A stretch of DNA of 64,000 nt from Chitinophaga sancti (GTDB taxonomy: Bacteria > Bacteroidota > Bacteroidia > Chitinophagales > Chitinophagaceae), in NCBI RefSeq assembly GCF_034424315.1, contig NZ_CP139972.1:124001-188000 (forward strand), given 5' to 3'. Positions 34,819-44,413 of the stretch are shown piece by piece. The translations under genes and the position numbers were made by a program. The notes under the pieces are model-generated. The model was not told the DNA's origin, ran no database searches, and worked only from the letters and a program-made list of their open reading frames with translations. Numbering within the stretch: position 1 is the first letter of the stretch; the number at the start of each line of letters is the position of its first letter.

Positions 34819-35586
34819 CTACTGTTTAGGATGTTTCTTGTGTTTTTTGGCAGTAGTATCAGCAACTTGTTTGCCTGTAGTATCGGCTTTGGCAGCTGTA
34901 GTATCACCTGCATTTTTAAACGCAGCGGTGTCTTTTACAGACATGGCTGTATCCAGTTTGTGAGCGAAAGCGGCAGTATCTGCCTTTGCACTTGCAGTGT
35001 CACCTTTCATTTTGAAACTTGCAGTGTCTTTCATCATTGCTGCAACCGCAGTGTCTTTGCTAAAAGCTGTATCTCTTTTTGCAAAAGCCGCTGTGTCGCG
35101 GAAGTTGGCTGTGTCAGCTTTGAAAAGGTTGGCAGTATCTGCCTTGAAGTTGGCTGTGTCAGCTTTGACATTTGCAGTATCGGCCTTGAAGCTGAATGCA
35201 GTGTCTTTCATCAGCGCAGTATCAGCCTTGAAGAAAGAAGCGGTGTCGCGGATGCCTGCAGCAGTATCTGCCTTAAACAAACTGGCAGTGTCACTCATCA
35301 TAGCGGTATCCGCTTTGAAGAAGTTCGCAGTGTCTGCTTTAAACAAATTTGCTGTGTCATACGCCATCGCCGTGTCTCTTACAAAGCTGGCTGTGTCAGT
35401 GCTGAAGTTCGCAGTGTCCGCCTTGAAATTTGCAGTATCTGCTTTGAACAAGCGCGCAGTGTCTGCTGACATAATGCTGTCGGCTGCGTTACCGCTGTTA
35501 GACATAACATTCTTTGCATTCACATTGGCCAGAACAAAAGCGCCAAAACCTGCCATAAGGCCGAAACGGATTAATTGCTTCTTCAT
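34819..35586 (-). CDS. Exported Asp-Thr-Ala (DTA) repeat protein, unknown function
   Basis: A 255-residue protein with a signal peptide (MKKQLIRFGLMAGFGAFVLA, cleavage near VNA) and a body made almost only of irregular repeats centred on D-T-A. I count 25 DTA and 3 DTT units, most as KADTANF or RDTASF, spaced 6-10 residues apart. The C-terminal end is basic (AKKHKKHPKQ). There is no cysteine in the mature part and no recognised domain. Regular Asp/Thr spacing could bind cations or form an extended surface fibre, but nothing proves it. Long open frames on the other strand are by-products of the repeats. It reads away from the SusC gene across a 504-bp gap. Confidence 0.75.
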   Translation of the reverse strand: MKKQLIRFGLMAGFGAFVLANVNAKNVMSNSGNAADSIMSADTARLFKADTANFKADTANFSTDTASFVRDTAMAYDTANLFKADTANFFKADTAMMSDTASLFKADTAAGIRDTASFFKADTALMKDTAFSFKADTANVKADTANFKADTANLFKADTANFRDTAAFAKRDTAFSKDTAVAAMMKDTASFKMKGDTASAKADTAAFAHKLDTAMSVKDTAAFKNAGDTTAAKADTTGKQVADTTAKKHKKHPKQ

Positions 35587-36090
35587 GGTTTTTCAATTTT
35601 AATTGGTTAATAGAAATCAATAAATGATGGTTGCTTAGGATATAACCAAAACGGTGCAAGAATCCTCTAAGAAAATGTTAAAGACAATAAACAATTGTAT
35701 AAGATATTGATAAGCAGGCGATTGATTGCGGTTCTTATTTAAGTAGTTTTTAAATCTCCATTAAACTTTACTGGAAATAGTAAGTCGCAAATCTCATAAT
35801 ACTGTAGATAGGAAGTAACATCACCGGGTACACGATTTCATACTGAGAATAGTAGCTTAAAAATGAAGCATCGCCGTTTAAGTAAAAAATTCTGAACTCG
35901 TTAAATTAATATCATAATTTCTTGTTAAGAAAGTCTACTTTTACTTCCATATCTGTGAATGTGACATCGTAATAAAAGTGTTCCTATTAATAATGTACAT
36001 CACTTGAATGTAATGCCAGCGAACAGTGTGTATGCTTCCTTGAAAAGAATAAAATTTACGTTTTTCCAAAATCCAACTACTTACTTTGCT
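35587..36090. other. AT-rich intergenic region upstream of susC and the DTA-repeat gene
   Basis: About 500 bp between divergent genes, with no credible coding sequence. It must contain both promoters. The only -7-like string is TTACTTTG (36081-36088), one base off TAnnTTTG and only 2 nt before the susC start. I see no clear operator repeats. Confidence 0.4.
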
Positions 36091-39000
36091 ATGAGGTACA
36101 AACCATTGGGTAAGCTATGCTTCCTCCTTTTTATGTCATGTCTGCTTGCCACAGCAGCCCTCGCACAGCGCACCATCTCCGGGATGGTCAAAGATGCAGG
36201 TGATAGCAGCGGCCTTCCGGGCGTAAACATTACGGTGCCAGGTACCACCACTGGAACCATCACCGATGCCAAAGGTCACTTTTCTTTGCAGGTTCCTGAA
36301 TCAGCAAAAAGTCTGACCTTCTCTTTCATGGGTTATACCCAGCAAACACTTGCTATCGGTTCCCAGACCACCTTTTCTGTATCACTGCAATCCACTTCCA
36401 AAGGACTGGGTGAAGTAGTCGTAGTAGGTTATGGTACACAAAACCGTCGCGACGTAACAGGTACTATCTCATCCATCAAAGGATCCGATATTAAAAACCT
36501 GCCCGTCAGCGATGCGGCACAGGCCATTCAGGGTAAGGTACCCGGTGTGGACATTGTGCGTTCCGATGGTTCCCCGGGTTCAGAACCGAATATTCGTATC
36601 CGTGGTACAGGTACCATCAACAATGCAGATCCACTTGTTATTATAGATGGTGTGCCTGCTACCGGTATGAGCGATGTAAACCCGAACGACATCGCAAGTA
36701 TGGAAATTCTGAAAGACGCTTCCAGCTCCGCTATCTACGGTACCCGTGCAGCAAATGGAGTGGTGATCATCACAACTAAAAAAGGTGGCTATGGTGAGAA
36801 AACCCATGCAACTGTGAACGTTTACAAAGGTACTTCCAATGCACGCCGGTACATTCCATTGCTCACTGCACCTGAACTCGTGCAGCTGAAACAGGAACGT
36901 TATACAAATGATGGTGTAGCGATCAATGCGCTCTGGCAGGATCCTTACTACGCAGTGCAACGTACCGACTGGCAAAAAGCGCTCATTGGTACCGGTTCCA
37001 CCACCAATGCAGACGTAAACCTGCGTGGTGGCAGCGCTGCTTCTAATTACCTGTTCAGTGCCGGTTACTATGATGAAAAAGGATTGATTCAGAATTCATT
37101 CTTCAAACGTTATAGCTTCCGCATCAATTCAGAACACAAACTGGGTAGCCGTGTGAAAGTAGGAGAGAACCTGCAGCTCACTTACCGCAATTCCAGGGGC
37201 TTTGATACCTATTCATCACAGACAGGTCTGATCTTTAGTGCCCTGCGTTTCAACCCGGCAATTCCCGTGAAAAACGAAGATGGCAGCTGGGGTACGGCCA
37301 AAGCCAGCAATGAACTGGGTGACATCAATAACCCCGTGTTCACGGTGGAAAATATCGATGCCTATAGTAAGAACTACCGCGTACTCGCCAGTGTATATGC
37401 AGACGTACAGATCCTGGATGGTCTTTCCCTGCGTGTGAATGGTGGCTATGATGGTGAGATCTACCAGCAATACAGTTTTACGCCTGCTATTCTCGATCAG
37501 ACCCGCGTAAGCGCAAATGCTGACCTGTGGCAGCGGAACGAAAATAAAGGTGCCGCATTGGGCGAAGCCTTCCTCACCTACAACAAGACTTTCAACAACG
37601 TACACCAGGTGACCCTGACCGGTGGTTACTCTGCGCAGAAAACGCATGGTGACTTTTTCCGTGCAGAGCGCTGGGGTTATACTGACGAAGCAGCAGATCA
37701 GCGTGTACTCGATAACGGTACTACAGTATACAATGCGTCCGGTAACTACAATGCGGAAACAGCTATCGTATCCGGATTTGTTCGCGCATTCTATGGTTAT
37801 AAAGGTAAATACCTCTTCACCGGTACTTTCCGTGCAGATGGTTCCAGCAAATTTCCTGCTGGTAACCGCTGGGGCTATTTCCCTGCCTTCTCACTGGGAT
37901 GGCGCGTGAGCGACGAGACCTTCTTTAAAGATAATGTTGGTTTCATGAGCAACCTGAAACTGACCGGCGGCTGGGGCCAGCTGGGTAACCAGAACGTGAA
38001 AGATTATCAATACCTCGCGATCGTAACCAAAGACCGTAAATATTCTTTCGGTGGAAATCCTTACACCGGGATCTGGAACAGCTCTCTTGCTAATCCTTCC
38101 ATCACCTGGGAAAAAGCAGAGATGACTAACATCAGTGCTGAAATGGGATTCTTTAAAGACGCGTTGAATGCTACTGTGACCTGGTTCAATAAAAAGACCC
38201 GCGATATGCTGGTGCCTTATCCTGAACTGGATGTACATGGTACAAGTACAATTCCTGATCAGAACATCGGTCAGATGAGTAACAAGGGATGGGAAATTGA
38301 ACTCGCTTACCAGGGTGGTAAGAAGGATGTACATTACCACGTAGGGGTGAATGCTTCTTTCATCAGGAACCGTGTAACAAGACTTTACTCCGGTACTTAT
38401 ATCAGTTCTACGCGTTATGGCCGCCAGAACCAGGAGATTTCCCGTACTTACGAAGGGCAGCCTATCGCGTCCTTCTATGGCTGGAAAACGAATGGTATTT
38501 ACCAGAACCAGGCAGCGATCGACAACGATCCAAACGTAGCAAAAGATAATAACAGGGCTGATATTAAACCCGGTGATGTGCGCTTTGTAGACACCGATGG
38601 CGATGGTAAGATCACTGAAAGCGATCGTACCAATTTGGGTAATCCCAATCCACGCATGACCTACGGTATCCAGGCGGGTGTTGACTATAAAGGGTTTGAC
38701 CTGAGTGCAACTTTTGCAGGTGTAACCGGTCTGAAGCTCTATAATGCAGACAGGATGCAGGGCCTGGATCCTACCTATTCTTACAACATGTATGCTGAAG
38801 CAATGGGGCGCTGGCATGGCGAAGGTACCGGCAACAGCATGCCGCGTATGTCTCTCGAAGATGCCAATCAGAATGCCCGTACATCAGACCGTTTTGTAGA
38901 AAGTGGCAATTATTTCTCCCTGAGAAATGTAACGTTTGGTTATACGATTCCTTCCCGTGTATGGGGTAAATCCGGGATCTCTGATATCAGGGTATATGCT

Positions 39001-39150
39001 ACCGGTCAGAATGTATTCATGATCACCAAATACAAAGGGCTGAACCCTGAATTGGGTTATGCATCAGATGGTAACCTGATGCGTGGTGTGGATGTGGCGA
39101 CTTACCCACAGGCCCGTGTATTTACTTTTGGTGCAAGTATGAATTTCTAA
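36091..39150 (+). CDS. SusC-family TonB-dependent outer-membrane transporter
   Basis: A 1019-residue SusC/RagA protein that imports oligosaccharides through the outer membrane with its SusD partner. I chose the Met at 36091 because it opens a good signal peptide (MRYKPLGKLCFLLFMSCLLA...ALAQ). The 29 residues encoded upstream of it look non-coding. Domains: carboxypeptidase-regulatory-like (about 26-110, RTISGMVKDAGDSSGLPGV), the family motif EVVVVGYGTQ, plug (about 125-245, NIRIRGTGTINN, PLVIIDGVP, ILKDASSSAIYGTRAANGV), then the barrel to the C-terminus. There is no N-terminal STN domain, so no direct FecR signalling. The SusD gene follows by 21 bp, and a GH51 arabinofuranosidase lies downstream. 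Confidence 0.95.
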   Translation: MRYKPLGKLCFLLFMSCLLATAALAQRTISGMVKDAGDSSGLPGVNITVPGTTTGTITDAKGHFSLQVPESAKSLTFSFMGYTQQTLAIGSQTTFSVSLQSTSKGLGEVVVVGYGTQNRRDVTGTISSIKGSDIKNLPVSDAAQAIQGKVPGVDIVRSDGSPGSEPNIRIRGTGTINNADPLVIIDGVPATGMSDVNPNDIASMEILKDASSSAIYGTRAANGVVIITTKKGGYGEKTHATVNVYKGTSNARRYIPLLTAPELVQLKQERYTNDGVAINALWQDPYYAVQRTDWQKALIGTGSTTNADVNLRGGSAASNYLFSAGYYDEKGLIQNSFFKRYSFRINSEHKLGSRVKVGENLQLTYRNSRGFDTYSSQTGLIFSALRFNPAIPVKNEDGSWGTAKASNELGDINNPVFTVENIDAYSKNYRVLASVYADVQILDGLSLRVNGGYDGEIYQQYSFTPAILDQTRVSANADLWQRNENKGAALGEAFLTYNKTFNNVHQVTLTGGYSAQKTHGDFFRAERWGYTDEAADQRVLDNGTTVYNASGNYNAETAIVSGFVRAFYGYKGKYLFTGTFRADGSSKFPAGNRWGYFPAFSLGWRVSDETFFKDNVGFMSNLKLTGGWGQLGNQNVKDYQYLAIVTKDRKYSFGGNPYTGIWNSSLANPSITWEKAEMTNISAEMGFFKDALNATVTWFNKKTRDMLVPYPELDVHGTSTIPDQNIGQMSNKGWEIELAYQGGKKDVHYHVGVNASFIRNRVTRLYSGTYISSTRYGRQNQEISRTYEGQPIASFYGWKTNGIYQNQAAIDNDPNVAKDNNRADIKPGDVRFVDTDGDGKITESDRTNLGNPNPRMTYGIQAGVDYKGFDLSATFAGVTGLKLYNADRMQGLDPTYSYNMYAEAMGRWHGEGTGNSMPRMSLEDANQNARTSDRFVESGNYFSLRNVTFGYTIPSRVWGKSGISDIRVYATGQNVFMITKYKGLNPELGYASDGNLMRGVDVATYPQARVFTFGASMNF

Positions 39151-39171
39151 ACAAGCAAAACGAATTAAGCA

Positions 39172-40626
39172 ATGAAACGAATGAAATACCTGCTGCTGTG
39201 TGTACCTGCGTTCTTTGCCTGTAATAAGGAACTGGATGTAGATAAAAAAGGTAGCTATACTACGGCCAACTACTGGCGCAATGAATCTGACGCGGTGGAT
39301 GGCATCACCGGGATCTATAATATTTTACTGGAAGAAGACTTCACCGGTTTTGGTGAATTTGTATACGACAACTGTTCTGACGACCAGTACCGCGCAGGGG
39401 ATCACCCTGAGCTGGCGGACCTGGAAGCCTTTACGTACGATGCTTCCAACTCTGCTGTGAAAGCACCCTGGAGGTGGAAGTATGAAATGCTGAACAGGTC
39501 AAATAGTGCACTGCTGTACATTCCTGCTATCACTAAAATCAGTGAAGACGTTAAAAACCGTTGCCTGGGTGAGGCACACTTTTTCCGCGCTTACGCTTAC
39601 TGGCGACTGGCACTGATCTACGGCGAAGTACCTATGATTATGGAAGAGGATATTAAGAACGGCACTTACAATAAAGCAAAATCTACGATCGACGAAGTGC
39701 ATGCACAGATCGAAGCAGACCTGAAAGCAGCGGCAATACTACTGCCTGAGAGTTACGATGCATCACAGGCGGGTCGTATAAGCAAGGGCGCTGCATGGGG
39801 CCTGCTGGCGAAATTGTATCTCTATGAAAATAATTTTGCAAATACTATTTTGTATGGTGATAGTGTGATTACTAATTCAAATTATGCATTGCAGGCCACT
39901 TACAAAATGAACTTCACACCTGCTACGAGCAATAACAGCGAGATGTTATTCAATGTGCAAACACTGGATGGATGGGGCTATTCCGACTTCATCACTTATC
40001 ACGCTCCGCGTGCATGGGGTGGATGGGATTTCTTCGAACCTGTACAAGACTTAGTGAATGAATTTGAAAATGGTGATCCGCGCAAGGACGTGTGTATCAT
40101 GAAACCTGGCGACGTCATTAATATCGGTACAGGCACAGCTACCTATACAGCGTCTTTGTCTTCTACCGGCTATCACTACAATAAGTTCTGTGCATGGATC
40201 GGTACAGGCGGTTTGAACTATTCCTTTAAGTATCCGTTGATGCGTACATCTGACATTTATTTGTGTGTGGCAGAGGCGAAGATTCGTCAGACCGGTGCCG
40301 GTGCCGGAGATGCAGAGATCAATGCGATCCGTACAAGAGTGGGGCTGACAGGAGTATCCGGTGCAGGTATGACTGCATTGATGCATGAAAGAAGAGTAGA
40401 ACTGTGTGGTGAGAATGAACGTCATCAGGACTTAATGCGTTGGGATAAGGCGGGTATCATCGATATTACGACTATTTACAACAAGCCAAAGCTGACTTCA
40501 TCAGGTGCGGTGATCCAGGCGGCAAGGAACTTTCAAAGACCTAAGCATTACTACTTCCCATTACCACAATCTGAGATCGATAAGAGTAACGGGGTGTTGA
40601 TACAAAATTCAAATTATTTAAATTAG
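39172..40626 (+). CDS. SusD/RagB-family outer-membrane lipoprotein
   Basis: The 484-residue glycan-binding lid of the SusC channel. It has a lipoprotein signal with lipobox FFACN (cysteine near residue 17). The family's helix-rich TPR-like N-terminal part is recognisable (YWRNESDAVDGITGIYNIL, RCLGEAHFFRAYAYWRLALIYGEVPM reported in part). The C-terminal part carries the usual FPLPQSEID and NSNYLN ending. The start could be three codons later (second Met). It is 21 bp after susC and before a strong terminator, so the pair is one operon. Confidence 0.95.
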   Translation: MKRMKYLLLCVPAFFACNKELDVDKKGSYTTANYWRNESDAVDGITGIYNILLEEDFTGFGEFVYDNCSDDQYRAGDHPELADLEAFTYDASNSAVKAPWRWKYEMLNRSNSALLYIPAITKISEDVKNRCLGEAHFFRAYAYWRLALIYGEVPMIMEEDIKNGTYNKAKSTIDEVHAQIEADLKAAAILLPESYDASQAGRISKGAAWGLLAKLYLYENNFANTILYGDSVITNSNYALQATYKMNFTPATSNNSEMLFNVQTLDGWGYSDFITYHAPRAWGGWDFFEPVQDLVNEFENGDPRKDVCIMKPGDVINIGTGTATYTASLSSTGYHYNKFCAWIGTGGLNYSFKYPLMRTSDIYLCVAEAKIRQTGAGAGDAEINAIRTRVGLTGVSGAGMTALMHERRVELCGENERHQDLMRWDKAGIIDITTIYNKPKLTSSGAVIQAARNFQRPKHYYFPLPQSEIDKSNGVLIQNSNYLN

Positions 40627-40628
40627 CG

Positions 40629-40660
40629 AAAAGGGGCTGTGATCACAGCCCCTTTTTTTT
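40629..40660 (+). terminator. Intrinsic terminator after susD
   Basis: AAAAGGGGCTGT (40629-40640) and ACAGCCCCTTTT pair perfectly around GATC, followed by a long T-run. It isolates the susCD transcript from the GH51 gene. Confidence 0.9.
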
Positions 40661-40854
40661 GTCCAAGCACATCCGGCTCAGTGTGCTTTTCCGGATGTAA
40701 AAATATAGCGATCGGGTTTGCCTGTAGGTTTGATTTTGAATAATAATAAACCATTGACTTTGTATTTGGAATGGGGGTAAATAAATAATTGTCATATTTA
40801 CACACAAAGTTTACTTTTTTAAGCCTATATTGAGCTTCTGAATAATTCCTGGTT

Positions 40855-42810
40855 ATGCGATACAAACTTCATCGCTGTCTTACAGCGCTATTATTGTCCG
40901 GAACAATTTCCGTGGCTCAGACGCTTACCGTCACCGTGAACACACCTCAACACACGGTTCAACCCACCATGTGGGGTATCTTTTTCGAAGACATTAATTT
41001 CTCGGCGGACGGCGGCATTTATGCTGAACTGGTGAAGAACCGCTCCTTTGAATTTGCCCAGCCTTTGCAGGGATGGAAAGTGATGAAGGAGGCCAATGCC
41101 GGCAAGATCCTGATTGTGAACCGTGCCCCTGAAAATGCGGCTAATCCACGCTATGCACACATTACTGCTGCGGGCAATTTCGGCCTTTATAATGAGGGCT
41201 TCCGGGGTATGGGCTTTAAAAAAGGGGAGACCTATAATTTCTCGCTGCTTGCGGGGAATGCGACAGGTGGCGTGGCGGTGAAAGTTGTGCTTGTTGACGA
41301 CAAGGGCACGGCTATCGGTGCAGCTACCGTAGGTACCCCGGGCAAAGACTGGAAGTCTTACACGGCAAGCATTACTGCCAGCGAAACAGTGTCCAAAGGC
41401 GGCCTGCAGGTCTTCTTTGAAGGCAATGGTACCCTGGATGCAGATATGCTGTCACTATTCCCGGCTGCTACCTGGAAACAGCGCCCTGGTGGCCTGCGTT
41501 CCGACCTCGTTCAGCTCCTGGCTGACCTGCATCCAGGTTTTGTACGTTTCCCCGGTGGCTGTATCGTGGAAGGGAAGGACCTGGTGAACCGCTACCAGTG
41601 GAAAAAGACAGTAGGGCCGGTGGAAGACCGTACCCTGATCGTGAACCGCTGGAATACAGAATTCCCGTACCGTGCGCCGGGTGATTATTACCAGAGCTAT
41701 GGCCTTGGTTTTTACGAATACTTCCAGCTGGCTGAGGACATTGGTGCGGAGCCCCTGCCTATTCTGAACTGTGGTATGGCCTGTCAGTTCAATACTGGTG
41801 AGGTCGCAGCTGACGAAGATGTCAATAATTATATCCAGGATGCGCTGGACCTGATCGAATTTGCCAACGCGGGTACGGATACAAAGTGGGGAAAATTGAG
41901 GGCAGACATGGGGCATCCTAAACCTTTCAATCTGAAGATGATTGGTGTGGGAAATGAGCAATGGGATAGCCAATACATTGTGCGCTATAAAATGTGGGAG
42001 ACGGCCCTGAAAACGAAGCATCCTGAGATCAAACTGGTATCCAGCGTAGGACCCTCTCCTGATGATGAACGTTTCCATTATGGTTGGTCACAGTTAAAGG
42101 GGTCAAAAGCTGACCTGGTAGACGAACATTATTATATGGCGCCTGACTGGTTCCTGCAGAATGCTGCCCGTTATGATAATTATGACCGTAAAGCGCCTCA
42201 TATCTTCGCAGGCGAGTATGCCGCCCATATCAGGGATAAGGAGCAGGATCAGCCTGAAAGTCGCAATACCTGGGGTAGTGCCCTGGCGGAAGCAGCTTTC
42301 ATGACGGGGCTGGAGAGAAATGCGGACGTGGTGAATATGGCTTCCTATGCGCCGCTGCTGGCACATGTAGAGGCATGGCAATGGCGCCCGGACCTGATCT
42401 GGTTCGATAACCTGCGTTCCGTGGGTACGCCCAATTATTATGTACAGAAACTATTCGCTAATTATAAAGGTACCAATACAGTGCCTGTGCTGGAAAACGG
42501 CAAGGTATTGACTGGCCGGGACAGCATTTATGCCAGTGCGACGATTGATGCGGCGAAGCACGAGTTGTTGCTGAAGGTGGTAAATGCAGCCGGTGTGGCA
42601 AAACCTTACAAGATCCAGGTGAAAGGTGGTGTTGCAGGGAAGGATGCGGTGCAGCAGGTACTGACAGCTGCTGATAAACTGGCTATCAATACCCTGGACG
42701 CGCCTACCCAGGTAGCGCCCCGGCAGCAGAAACTGATTGTATCAAAGGGTGGCGCTAGTGTGACACTGCAGCCCTCTTCTGTGAACGTTTTCGTTATACC
42801 ATACAAGTAA
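40855..42810 (+). CDS. Alpha-L-arabinofuranosidase, glycoside hydrolase family 51, exported
   Basis: A 651-residue enzyme with a signal peptide (cleavage near ISVAQ, residue 22). The GH51 N-terminal motif is MWGIFFEDINFSADGGIYAE; a carbohydrate-binding-like beta-sandwich is inserted at about 75-210. The catalytic barrel has acid/base E368 in VGNEQW and nucleophile E454 in AGEYAAH. A beta-domain closes the C-terminus. It releases arabinofuranose from arabinan or arabinoxylan fragments. With susC/susD 230 bp upstream it suggests an arabinose-containing plant polysaccharide as the target of this small locus, though the intervening terminator means separate transcription. No regulator gene of the hybrid-two-component or SusR type sits next to it. 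Confidence 0.94.
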   Translation: MRYKLHRCLTALLLSGTISVAQTLTVTVNTPQHTVQPTMWGIFFEDINFSADGGIYAELVKNRSFEFAQPLQGWKVMKEANAGKILIVNRAPENAANPRYAHITAAGNFGLYNEGFRGMGFKKGETYNFSLLAGNATGGVAVKVVLVDDKGTAIGAATVGTPGKDWKSYTASITASETVSKGGLQVFFEGNGTLDADMLSLFPAATWKQRPGGLRSDLVQLLADLHPGFVRFPGGCIVEGKDLVNRYQWKKTVGPVEDRTLIVNRWNTEFPYRAPGDYYQSYGLGFYEYFQLAEDIGAEPLPILNCGMACQFNTGEVAADEDVNNYIQDALDLIEFANAGTDTKWGKLRADMGHPKPFNLKMIGVGNEQWDSQYIVRYKMWETALKTKHPEIKLVSSVGPSPDDERFHYGWSQLKGSKADLVDEHYYMAPDWFLQNAARYDNYDRKAPHIFAGEYAAHIRDKEQDQPESRNTWGSALAEAAFMTGLERNADVVNMASYAPLLAHVEAWQWRPDLIWFDNLRSVGTPNYYVQKLFANYKGTNTVPVLENGKVLTGRDSIYASATIDAAKHELLLKVVNAAGVAKPYKIQVKGGVAGKDAVQQVLTAADKLAINTLDAPTQVAPRQQKLIVSKGGASVTLQPSSVNVFVIPYK

Positions 42811-42829
42811 TATAATACTGTTCCCATTC

Positions 42830-42868
42830 AGCCCATTTTTCTGCCGGTGGTAGAAAAATGGGCTTTTT
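42830..42868 (+). terminator. Intrinsic terminator after the GH51 gene
   Basis: AGCCCATTTTTCT (42830-42842) pairs perfectly with AGAAAAATGGGCT (42852-42864), with a 9-nt loop and a short T-run. Confidence 0.85.
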
Positions 42869-42932
42869 GCGTTTTTTAAGTGAACACCATGGCACGTTTT
42901 TTAGTTAAATTAGTTACAGATGAGTATCTGTC

Positions 42933-44270
42933 TTGAAATGTTCCCATATGTTCAACAAACTCATAATCTTCTGTTTCTTTGTTTGTAAGTATGTTCCTGC
43001 GCTGGCTCAGGACTCAGCTCCACTTCGAGTGTGGAGTCTTCAGACCTGCCTGGATTATGCGAAGACGCATAACATTACCCTGAATAGTTTACGCCTGAAC
43101 CGCAGTATATCTGAACAGGATCTCTTGTTATCCCGGTCAGCAGTATTGCCGGGCGTAAGTGCTTCCCTGGCTCCTTCGTTGACACATTCAAAGGTCACCG
43201 ATGCAAATGGCAACCTCAGATCCCGGGCAACTGCTTCGGGAAACACCTCCGCCAGTGCTGCTGTAACATTATATAATGGTGGCTATCTCAGAAATGATAT
43301 CAGGCAAAAGGAATTGCTGGTACAGGTAGCGGGTTTGGATCTCGCAGCTTCGGAGAATGATATTACGCTGAGTATTACCCAGGCTTACCTGAACATCCTG
43401 CTGGCAAAGGAGAACATTGTGTATGTTACGGATGTGGTGGCGACTTCTGAGGCACAGGTAAAACAGGAACAGCAGTTTTATGATGCGGGTTCAGTGGCCT
43501 TAAAAGACCTGATCCAACTGCAGGCGCAGCTGGCGAATGATAAGTATACGTTGGTAGCCGCACAGAATACGCATCGTCAGAATGTGCTGACCTTAAAGCA
43601 AATATTGCAATTGCCACCGGATACAGGGTTTGCAGTACTGGAGCCGGATACACTGATGTCTAATCCTATATTGACTTCCCTGTCGGAGGCCAGGCAAACG
43701 GCCCTGGATAAGAGGCCTGAGGTGAAGAGTAGTGAGCTAAGCGTGGAATCAGCGAAAATAGGGGTATTGAAAGCCAGGGCGGGGTATTTGCCTTCACTGA
43801 GTGCGGGTGCGGGGATTGGAACGAGTTATACGGATAATAGTCCGTATGCTTTTATGAAGCAGATGGATAATAACTTTTATCAGCAGATAGGTGTTACACT
43901 TTCGGTACCAATATTCAGCAGGCGGGCGAATAAGGTGAATGAGGCAGTGGCGAAGCTGGACGTGAGCCAGGCGGAACTTACGTTACAGAATACCCGAACG
44001 ACTTTGTCTTATGAAGTGGAACAGGCATATATCAATGTATTGAATGCGCAGTCGCAATATGATGCGGCGGTGGAACAACTAAGGTATACACAGGAGAGTT
44101 ACAGGATTGCGAATGAGCAATTGAAGATCGGGGCGACGAATACGACAGAGGTGCTGGTGCAGAAGAATTTGTATATCCAGGCCTTGCAGCGTTATATCCA
44201 GGCAAAGTATAGCGCGGCATTGTATATAAGGATTTATGATTTTTACAGGGGTGTGCCGGTGAGGTTGTAG
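42933..44270 (+). CDS. TolC-family outer-membrane efflux protein
   Basis: A 445-residue outer-membrane channel. The signal peptide ends near PALAQ (residue 25); a Met five codons later is an equally good start. Two outer-membrane-efflux repeats follow: the first at about 35-225 (SLQTCLDYAKTHNITL, TLYNGGYLRNDI, ITQAYLNILLAKE), the second at about 250-435 (KRPEVKSSELSVESAKIGVLKA, SVPIFSRRANKVNEA, VEQAYINVLNAQSQYDAA). It forms the exit duct for the pump encoded by the next three genes. The gap of 143 bp to the fusion-protein gene contains no terminator I can see. Confidence 0.92.
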   Translation: MKCSHMFNKLIIFCFFVCKYVPALAQDSAPLRVWSLQTCLDYAKTHNITLNSLRLNRSISEQDLLLSRSAVLPGVSASLAPSLTHSKVTDANGNLRSRATASGNTSASAAVTLYNGGYLRNDIRQKELLVQVAGLDLAASENDITLSITQAYLNILLAKENIVYVTDVVATSEAQVKQEQQFYDAGSVALKDLIQLQAQLANDKYTLVAAQNTHRQNVLTLKQILQLPPDTGFAVLEPDTLMSNPILTSLSEARQTALDKRPEVKSSELSVESAKIGVLKARAGYLPSLSAGAGIGTSYTDNSPYAFMKQMDNNFYQQIGVTLSVPIFSRRANKVNEAVAKLDVSQAELTLQNTRTTLSYEVEQAYINVLNAQSQYDAAVEQLRYTQESYRIANEQLKIGATNTTEVLVQKNLYIQALQRYIQAKYSAALYIRIYDFYRGVPVRL

Positions 44271-44413
44271 GGATGTGTCGTTTTTCGGGAAGGAGTGTAT
44301 GTTTGGGTTGTCTGTTTGCTGGGTAGATGCTGGAGTTTGCCTGTTATGTTGTTGAATTTTTGTTTGCAGGATAAGCCCTGTTTCATTATAAAATTTGTAT
44401 AAACTGACATAGG

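Noticed and set aside
34804..35602. Two plus-strand frames of 201 and 221 codons opposite the DTA-repeat gene
   Set aside because: They are antisense by-products of the repeat; only the minus-strand frame has a signal peptide and coherent protein repeats.
36004..36090. Upstream start for the SusC protein
   Set aside because: The extra 29 residues precede an excellent signal peptide and look non-coding.
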